NCBI GenBank assembly: GCA_903910215.1 | Contig: CAIVYV010000334.1 | Location: 1 to 6,586 of the forward strand | Reading direction: 5' to 3' | Origin: an uncultured Pseudomonadota bacterium | GTDB taxonomy: Bacteria; Pseudomonadota; Gammaproteobacteria; Steroidobacterales; Steroidobacteraceae | Length of the DNA: 6,586 nt | Part shown: positions 1 to 4,725 of the stretch, one piece after another | Numbering within the stretch: position 1 is the stretch's first letter | Layout: every line of letters begins with the position of its first letter | The notes under the pieces: model-generated | Database searches by the model: none | Told to the model about the DNA's origin: nothing | What the model saw: the letters and a program-made list of their open reading frames with translations, nothing else | Translations under genes and position numbers: made by a program

Positions 1-2
1 AG

Positions 3-506
3 AGGTCGCGAGTCGTTCCCGTCGAGGCTCTGCCACAGGCTTCGCGTCTGTTGTCTGCCGATGCGATCGATGATCGCGCGCTCGAGTCGCTGCGGGCCTC
101 ATCGCCCCTTGGGCGGGTGCTTGCAACGGTGGTGACCGATCGAGATCTGACGCGTGATGAGCGTATCGCCCGCATCCAAGAAGTCGGACGTCACGAGGCC
201 CACGCGCTCGAGCGTTACCTCAATACCTTGGGAACCGTTGCCAGTGTTGCGCCGTTACTCGGCTTGCTCGGTACCGTGACGGGCATCATCCGGGCTTTCT
301 CGGTGCTCGAGGCTGGCATCGTCACGCAACCCGATGTGCTCTCGGGCGGTATCAGCGAGGCGCTCGTGACCACCGCGGCGGGCTTGCTCGTTGCCATACC
401 CGCGCTCATCGCACATCGCGGCCTGCGGGGTCATATCGACGCACTCGTGATCGAGATGGAAAAGCAGGCGCTGGCGTTACTCGTCGTACGTGGAGCTCGT
501 CGATGA
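3..506 (+). CDS. exbB: MotA/TolQ/ExbB-family proton channel protein (5' end outside window)
   Basis: This is an inner-membrane proton-channel subunit of the ExbB/TolQ/MotA family, which works with ExbD/TolR-type partners to turn proton-motive force into work on the envelope. The reading frame is open from base 3 with no stop, and 167 residues are visible. A TTG at 51 could be read as a start, but the residues before it continue the frame and the usual first membrane helix is missing, so the gene most likely begins upstream. Counting from that TTG codon, two membrane segments are clear at about 61-84 (motif APLLGLLGTVTGI) and 103-124 (motif ALVTTAAGLLVAIPA). The conserved threonines that line the family's channel are present in both. 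The segment SLRASSPLGRVL matches the cytoplasmic region before the second helix in Pseudomonas homologues as I remember them. The stop overlaps the exbD start by 4 bases. No TonB gene is visible, so the driven partner is unknown. The family call is firm; the exact symbol is by convention. Confidence 0.9.
   Translation, partial: RSRVVPVEALPQASRLLSADAIDDRALESLRASSPLGRVLATVVTDRDLTRDERIARIQEVGRHEAHALERYLNTLGTVASVAPLLGLLGTVTGIIRAFSVLEAGIVTQPDVLSGGISEALVTTAAGLLVAIPALIAHRGLRGHIDALVIEMEKQALALLVVRGARR
492..495 (+). promoter_or_regulatory. Ribosome binding site for exbD
   Basis: GGAG lies 7 bases before the ATG at 503, inside the last codons of the exbB-like gene. It supports that start, which overlaps the upstream stop as ATGA. 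Confidence 0.6.
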
Positions 507-925
507 ACTTTCGAGTCCGACGCGTTGAGGATCCCGAGATCAACCTCGTCTCGCTCATCGACGTCGTGCTGATGATCGTCGTGTTCTTTCTACTCTCCTC
601 GAGTTGGGTCACTGAGGGTGCCTTGCGCATTTCTCTGCCGACGGCGACGACGGATGATCGATCGGCATTGGCCGAAGAGTCGCTCGTGATCGAGGTGTTG
701 GCTGATGGTCGCTACCAAGTAGCGGGTCAGATGGTGAGTGCCGATGCCGATGCGTTGCGCGATGCGATCGTTAAGGCGTCGAATGGCGATGTGACGCGGC
801 CAGTGGTGTTTCGTGCGGATGGCGAGGCGCGACATCGCGATGTCGTCCGCGGTATCGATGTGCTTCGACAACTCGGATTCGGCAGTGTGGATATGGCCAC
901 TCGCAACGTGGGGAGTGCGCGATGA
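503..925 (+). CDS. exbD: ExbD/TolR-family biopolymer transport protein
   Basis: This is the partner of the ExbB-like channel: a single-pass inner-membrane protein with a short cytoplasmic N-terminus and a periplasmic domain. At 140 residues it has the normal family length. The N-terminus has the family signature EINLVSLIDVVLMIVVFFLL at about 12-31. Asp20 in LID is the conserved membrane aspartate that takes part in proton movement in ExbD and TolR. The rest (about 36-140) is the periplasmic domain, ending in the usual pattern of a strand (VVFRADGEA), a helix (VVRGIDVLRQLG) and a last strand (SVDMATRN). The ATG at 503 overlaps the exbB stop, has a GGAG before it, and gives the expected short N-terminal tail. 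Its own stop overlaps the msbA start by 4 bases. Close coupling to msbA and lpxK hints at a role in the outer membrane or LPS pathway rather than iron uptake, but this is inferred from position only. Confidence 0.93.
   Translation: MNFRVRRVEDPEINLVSLIDVVLMIVVFFLLSSSWVTEGALRISLPTATTDDRSALAEESLVIEVLADGRYQVAGQMVSADADALRDAIVKASNGDVTRPVVFRADGEARHRDVVRGIDVLRQLGFGSVDMATRNVGSAR
910..915 (+). promoter_or_regulatory. Ribosome binding site for msbA
   Basis: GGGGAG ends 6 bases before the ATG at 922 and lies inside the end of the exbD-like gene. It is the clearest Shine-Dalgarno site in the operon and supports the overlapping ATGA start of msbA. Confidence 0.7.
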
Positions 926-2676
926 ACGTACAGGCACCCGTGCAAGTGTTCGACGCACCGAAGGTCTACCGACGCTTGCTTGGTTACGCGCGCCCGCATA
1001 TGGGCATGTTCTCGATTGGTGTCGTCGGGATGGTGCTCTTTGCTGCGACTGATGCAGCGATCGCGTATCTCGTTCAAAAGTTTCTAGGCGGCGCCTTCGT
1101 CGACCCGGATCCGCGCATCTTGTGGGCGATTCCGCTCGGTGCAATCGCCTTGTTCTTGCTGCGTGGGATCGGTGACTACGTCTCGAACTACTTCCCGGGT
1201 TGGGTGGGGCGGCAGATCATCAAAGCATTGCGCGCGGAGTTGTTTGCGCACTATCTCCGCTTGCCGACCCGTTACTACGACACGGCTGCCTCGGGCGGCT
1301 TGCTCTCACGATTGACCTACAACATCGAGCTCGTCGCCGAGGCTACGACCAACGCCGTCACCGTGCTGATCCGCGATACGCTCACGATCATTGCCTTGAT
1401 CGGCATGTTGCTGTGGCTCAATTGGCAGCTAGCCACGTTCGTGCTGGTGTTGGCGCCGCCGATCTCTTGGCTGATCCAGTACATCAATCGATCCTTCCGT
1501 CGATACAGTGCGCGTATTCAAGCCTCGATGGGTGATGTGACTCGAGTTGCCAAGGAGGCGCTCGATGGTCACAAGGTCATCAAAATCTTCAACGCCGAGG
1601 GTCATGAAGAGCGGCTCTTCGACGTCGCTAACGAGCGTAACCGTCACAGCAACATGCGCTTGATCGGCGCTCGTGCGATGGCTAACCCGGTGGTGCAGCT
1701 GATCGCGGCGCTCGGCCTTGCCGGTGTGCTGTATTTCTCGATCCGGCAGGTGTTCGACGCCGAAATGCGAGTCGATGAGTTCATGGCGTTCCTGACCGCT
1801 TTGCTGCTCGTCACGGCGCCGCTCCGTCGCCTCGTGCAGGTCTTCGGTCCGTTGCAACAAGGCATCGCAGCGGGCGCCAGCGTTTTCGAGGTACTCGATA
1901 CGCCGATCGAAGATGTCGGTGGTGTGCGTGCGCTTAGTACCGCGCGCGGCGAGCTCGAGTTTCGTGACGTCGCGTTCGCTTACTCGGCCGTGCAGGGTGA
2001 GGTGCTCTCGCAGGTCAGCTTTCGCGTGCAACCTGGGCAGACGGTCGCCATCGTCGGTAAGTCGGGTAGCGGCAAGACCACGCTCGCGAGTCTTCTGCCG
2101 CGTTTCTATGATCCGACCTCCGGGGCTGTGTTGCTCGATGGTCATGACCTGCGTGACTATCGGCTGGCAGATCTGCGTCGACAAATTGGCTTCGTCAGTC
2201 AGGAAGTCGTGCTGTTCGATGACAGCATCCGCGCCAACATTGCGTTCAATCTCACGACTCCCGATGATCCGGCGGTCGAGGAAGCGGCTCGCAATGCCCA
2301 TGTGCTCGATTTTGCTCAGGATCTGCCGCAGGGTCTCGATACACCGGTAGGTGAGAGAGGCGCGATGCTCTCGGGTGGGCAGCGTCAAAGAATTTCGATC
2401 GCGCGGGCTCTGTTGAAGAACGCGCCGATATTGGTGCTCGATGAGGCGACGAGTGCGCTCGACAACGAGTCGGAGCGTCGCGTGCAAGAGGCTTTGGGTC
2501 GCTTGCTGCAGGGGCGAACGACCCTGGTGATCGCCCATCGTCTCTCGACGATCGAACGTGCCGATCTCATCTTGGTGATGCACGAGGGTCGATTGGTCGA
2601 GGCGGGCGACCACGCGGCGTTGATCGCTCAAGGTGGTATGTACGCCCAATTGCATCAATTGCAGTTCGCGGTCTGA
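922..2676 (+). CDS. msbA: Lipid A export ABC transporter, ATP-binding/permease protein MsbA
   Basis: MsbA is a homodimeric inner-membrane ABC exporter that flips core-lipid A from the cytoplasmic to the periplasmic leaflet, using ATP. The protein has 584 residues, against 582 in E. coli. The membrane domain covers about 15-325, with hydrophobic segments near 27-52, 66-90, 147-166, 171-188, 256-274 and 286-302. The nucleotide-binding domain covers about 343-580. It has Walker A GKSGSGKTT (379-387), the Q-loop glutamine 427 in VSQ, signature LSGGQRQR (483-490), Walker B ILVLDEATSALD (503-514, catalytic Glu508) and the switch His539 in AHRLST. All ATPase residues are intact. The last Walker A positions are TT where I expect ST, a conservative change. 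The location directly before lpxK, as in E. coli, separates it from generic multidrug exporters of the same fold. The stop shares one base with the lpxK start (TGATG). Confidence 0.96.
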   Translation: MNVQAPVQVFDAPKVYRRLLGYARPHMGMFSIGVVGMVLFAATDAAIAYLVQKFLGGAFVDPDPRILWAIPLGAIALFLLRGIGDYVSNYFPGWVGRQIIKALRAELFAHYLRLPTRYYDTAASGGLLSRLTYNIELVAEATTNAVTVLIRDTLTIIALIGMLLWLNWQLATFVLVLAPPISWLIQYINRSFRRYSARIQASMGDVTRVAKEALDGHKVIKIFNAEGHEERLFDVANERNRHSNMRLIGARAMANPVVQLIAALGLAGVLYFSIRQVFDAEMRVDEFMAFLTALLLVTAPLRRLVQVFGPLQQGIAAGASVFEVLDTPIEDVGGVRALSTARGELEFRDVAFAYSAVQGEVLSQVSFRVQPGQTVAIVGKSGSGKTTLASLLPRFYDPTSGAVLLDGHDLRDYRLADLRRQIGFVSQEVVLFDDSIRANIAFNLTTPDDPAVEEAARNAHVLDFAQDLPQGLDTPVGERGAMLSGGQRQRISIARALLKNAPILVLDEATSALDNESERRVQEALGRLLQGRTTLVIAHRLSTIERADLILVMHEGRLVEAGDHAALIAQGGMYAQLHQLQFAV

Positions 2677-3710
2677 TGGCCTCTCGATTGCGTCGCTGGC
2701 TCGAAGGGGTTTGGTACGAGGGTCGCAGCGGTGCGCTGCTGCTCGCACCGCTCGCTGCGCTTTTCGGCTTTTTCGGTGGCGTGCGTCGTCTGGCTTATCG
2801 ATGGGGTCTACGACCCCGCTACCGTGCGTCGGTGCCGGTCGTGATCGTCGGCAATCTGTCCGTCGGTGGCACGGGCAAAAGTCCGGTCGTTGCCGCGGTG
2901 GTGGATGCCCTGCAGCGCCGAGGCTTGCGCGTCGGCATTCTGGCGCGTGGTTACGGTGTCGAGTTGCGCGAGCCGCGTGAAGTCGTCGCCGGCGTCACGG
3001 CAAGCGAGGTCGGCGATGAGCCGTTGATGCATGCGCTGACGACCGGGGCGCGGGTCGTGGTGTGTCCCGATCGGGCCGCCGGTGCGCGTCATCTAGAAGG
3101 TCTTGGCGTGGATGTGATCGTCGCCGATGATGGCTTGCAGCATTACGGACTCGAGCGTGATCTTGAGATCGTGGTGATCGATGCGTCGCGCGGCTTCGGT
3201 AACGGTCGCTTGCTGCCGGCGGGACCGTTGCGTGAGCACGTGACGCGCCTTGCGAGTGTGGATTACGTCATCGTCAACGGTGGATCGAGTGGTCACGCTG
3301 ACTGGGCGGGTCGCTATGGACAACTCGAGTTACGACTTTTCCCAGCCGCGACTCGGCGAGTCGATGATCCTCGTCAGTGGCGCTCTCTTGAGAGTTTCCG
3401 CGACCAGCGGGTCCACGCAGTAGCAGCCATCGGTAACCCGCGACGTTTTTTCGATTTACTGCGGCAGTTCGGGCTCGAGATCGAGGAGCACGCCTTTGCG
3501 GATCACCATGCGTTCGTCCCGGCAGATCTTGCTTTTGAAGATGGTGCTGCCATCCTGATGACGAGCAAAGATGCCGTAAAATGTCGCTCGTTCGCGCAAG
3601 CGCGAATGTGGGAGTTGCCGGTCACTGCGCGGCTCTCGCCGGAAGATGGGCAAAGTCTGATCGATCGGATTTGCGTGTTGGTTGCATCTCATCAAAAATC
3701 CCACGGATGA
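2676..3710 (+). CDS. lpxK: Tetraacyldisaccharide 4'-kinase LpxK
   Basis: LpxK phosphorylates the 4' position of the tetraacyl disaccharide 1-phosphate with ATP, giving lipid IVA, on the cytoplasmic face of the inner membrane. It has 344 residues; E. coli has 328. A hydrophobic N-terminal segment (about 18-36) would anchor it to the membrane. The P-loop is VGGTGKSP (63-70), followed by RGYG (91-94), DEP (114-116), DDGLQH (151-156, containing the catalytic-type aspartate), PAGPLRE (181-187), AIGNPRRFF (251-259) and ADHHAF (275-280). A motif usually read as MTEKDAVK is MTSKDAVK here (295-302), with Ser for Glu; I have not established how common this is. The start ATG shares a base with the msbA stop, and I see no Shine-Dalgarno sequence before it. 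Translation is therefore probably coupled to msbA by re-initiation. The C-terminus ends just before the Trm112-like gene. Confidence 0.96.
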   Translation: MASRLRRWLEGVWYEGRSGALLLAPLAALFGFFGGVRRLAYRWGLRPRYRASVPVVIVGNLSVGGTGKSPVVAAVVDALQRRGLRVGILARGYGVELREPREVVAGVTASEVGDEPLMHALTTGARVVVCPDRAAGARHLEGLGVDVIVADDGLQHYGLERDLEIVVIDASRGFGNGRLLPAGPLREHVTRLASVDYVIVNGGSSGHADWAGRYGQLELRLFPAATRRVDDPRQWRSLESFRDQRVHAVAAIGNPRRFFDLLRQFGLEIEEHAFADHHAFVPADLAFEDGAAILMTSKDAVKCRSFAQARMWELPVTARLSPEDGQSLIDRICVLVASHQKSHG

Positions 3711-3715
3711 ACACC

Positions 3716-3904
3716 ATGGACAAAAGACTGCTCGACATCCTCGCGTGCCCCGTGTGCAAGGGTCCGCTCGTGCATGTGCGTGAGGAGGCGGTCCTCGTCT
3801 GTCGCGCCGATCGGCTGGCCTTCCCGATCAAGGACGGTATTCCGGTCATGCTCGAGGAAGAGGCGAGAACGCTGGCTGCAGACGATCCGTTGCTCGCCCG
3901 CTGA
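3716..3904 (+). CDS. ycaR: Trm112-family zinc-ribbon-like small protein (YcaR-like)
   Basis: This is a small protein of 62 residues of the Trm112 family, called YcaR in E. coli (60 residues). The N-terminal block LLDILACPVCKGPL carries a CPxC pair (Cys11, Cys14). A third cysteine is at 29, and the C-terminal block AFPIKDGIPVMLEEEAR (35-51) is the family hallmark. In eukaryotes and archaea Trm112 activates methyltransferases; in bacteria its role is not firmly known. The gene regularly sits between lpxK and kdsB, but no enzymatic role in LPS synthesis follows from that. Two starts are possible. The ATG at 3716 matches homologues that begin MD and has GGA 8 bases upstream. The ATG at 3707 would add three residues and overlap the lpxK stop as ATGA, like other junctions here, but has no visible Shine-Dalgarno site. 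I prefer 3716. The end overlaps kdsB by one base. Confidence 0.9.
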   Translation: MDKRLLDILACPVCKGPLVHVREEAVLVCRADRLAFPIKDGIPVMLEEEARTLAADDPLLAR

Positions 3905-4671
3905 TGTTTCGGATCGTCATCCCAGCGCGTTACGCATCGACTCGTTTGCCGGGTAAGCCGCTCATCGAGATGGCCGGCAAGCCCATGCTGCAATGGGTCT
4001 ATGGTCGTGCGCTGGCATGCCAGGCGCGCGAAGTCTTGATCGCTACGGATGACGAGCGCATCGAGAGGGTCGCGCGTCAGTTCGGCGCCGAGGTCGTGAT
4101 GACCTCAGTAGATCACGTTAGCGGCACGGATCGTATTGCCGAAGTCGCTGAGTTGCGCGGCTGGGCGGACGATGAGGTCGTCGTGAATCTGCAGGGCGAT
4201 GAACCTTCGATGCCCGCTGAACTCGTCTCGCAGGTCGCCCAATTGTTACTGGCGGATCCAGAGGCTGATATTGCGACCCTCGCCACGCCGATCCGCGATC
4301 GCGAGGAATACTTTGACCCTAACGCGGTCAAGGTCGTCACCGACAGATCGGGTGTTGCGTTGTATTTCAGTCGCGCACCGATCCCGTGGTTTCGGGACGG
4401 GGTGGCGGAGGAGGGCAGCGACCTCGGTCTTGCACGCCGTCATCTCGGTCTATATGCCTATCGCGTGGCGTCGTTGCGTCGCTTGTCGAGCTTGCCACCC
4501 GCGCCTATGGAACAGGCAGAAAAACTAGAGCAACTGCGTGCGCTGTTCAACGGGATGAAGATCCTGGTCGGCGAGGCTGCTCGTCGACCAGGGCCGGATG
4601 TGAATACGCTTGCCGATCTCGCGGGCGCCGAGGCAGCCCTCAAAGAGGATCTGCCTAGCGTCTGCGATTAA
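3904..4671 (+). CDS. kdsB: 3-deoxy-manno-octulosonate cytidylyltransferase KdsB (CMP-Kdo synthetase)
   Basis: KdsB is the cytoplasmic enzyme that joins CTP and Kdo to make CMP-Kdo, the donor for the inner LPS core. At 255 residues (E. coli 248) it is full length. Visible motifs are the nucleotide-binding IPARYASTRLPGKPL (6-20), ATDD (47-50), DHVSGTDRIAE (70-80), LQGDEP (96-101) with the metal-binding Asp99, NAVKVV (140-145), ALYFSRAPIPW (152-162), RHLGLYAYR (179-187) and EQLRAL (209-214). Near the end the usual GVDTPEDL is read here as PDVNTLADL (231-239). The aspartate expected as second metal ligand is thus Asn234, with an Asp two residues earlier. This is odd but may be tolerated, since GlmU, another nucleotidyltransferase, uses an asparagine in the comparable role. 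The start ATG shares a base with the upstream stop (TGATG) and has no Shine-Dalgarno site, so translation is probably coupled. It is the last gene of the operon and ends in TAA, 33 bases from the converging rne end. Confidence 0.95.
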   Translation: MFRIVIPARYASTRLPGKPLIEMAGKPMLQWVYGRALACQAREVLIATDDERIERVARQFGAEVVMTSVDHVSGTDRIAEVAELRGWADDEVVVNLQGDEPSMPAELVSQVAQLLLADPEADIATLATPIRDREEYFDPNAVKVVTDRSGVALYFSRAPIPWFRDGVAEEGSDLGLARRHLGLYAYRVASLRRLSSLPPAPMEQAEKLEQLRALFNGMKILVGEAARRPGPDVNTLADLAGAEAALKEDLPSVCD

Positions 4672-4688
4672 CGCGCTAAGAACGCGCT
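4670..4688. repeat. Short direct repeat at the end of kdsB
   Basis: AACGCGCT occurs at 4670-4677 and again at 4681-4688, 11 bases apart, overlapping the kdsB stop and filling part of the gap to rne. No known binding site is recognised, and chance is possible. Confidence 0.35.
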
Positions 4689-4691
4689 GGG

Positions 4692-4725
4692 TCAGCCGCA
4701 ACGATCAAAGATCGTCGCGGCGTGA
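4692..4725. terminator. Convergent hairpin between kdsB and rne, possible bidirectional terminator
   Basis: An inverted repeat has arms GCCGC (4695-4699) with GCGGC (4717-4721) and ACGATC (4701-4706) with GATCGT (4710-4715). One mismatch separates them (A4700 against C4716) and the loop is AAA. An outer TCA/TGA pair (4692-4694 with 4723-4725) can extend it past a one-base bulge at 4722. The rne stop codon (4705-4707) lies within the stem and loop. The symmetry and the position between two converging genes suit a shared 3'-end structure. Neither strand has a clear T-run after the stem, so classical Rho-independent termination is not proven. It may act mainly as a 3' stabilising stem or in read-through control. 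Confidence 0.6.

Noticed and set aside
51..53. TTG as true start of the exbB-like gene
   Set aside because: The frame is open before it to the window edge, and the family's first membrane helix would be missing. A start outside the window is more likely.
590..1144. Minus-strand open frames opposite exbD and the start of msbA
   Set aside because: Arg/His-rich shadow products without motifs, opposite well-supported genes.
1429..2748. Long open frame on the minus strand across msbA and the start of lpxK (439 codons)
   Set aside because: Its product is rich in Arg, His and Gln with no recognisable motif, and it lies fully opposite clear msbA coding sequence. It is a typical shadow frame in GC-rich DNA.
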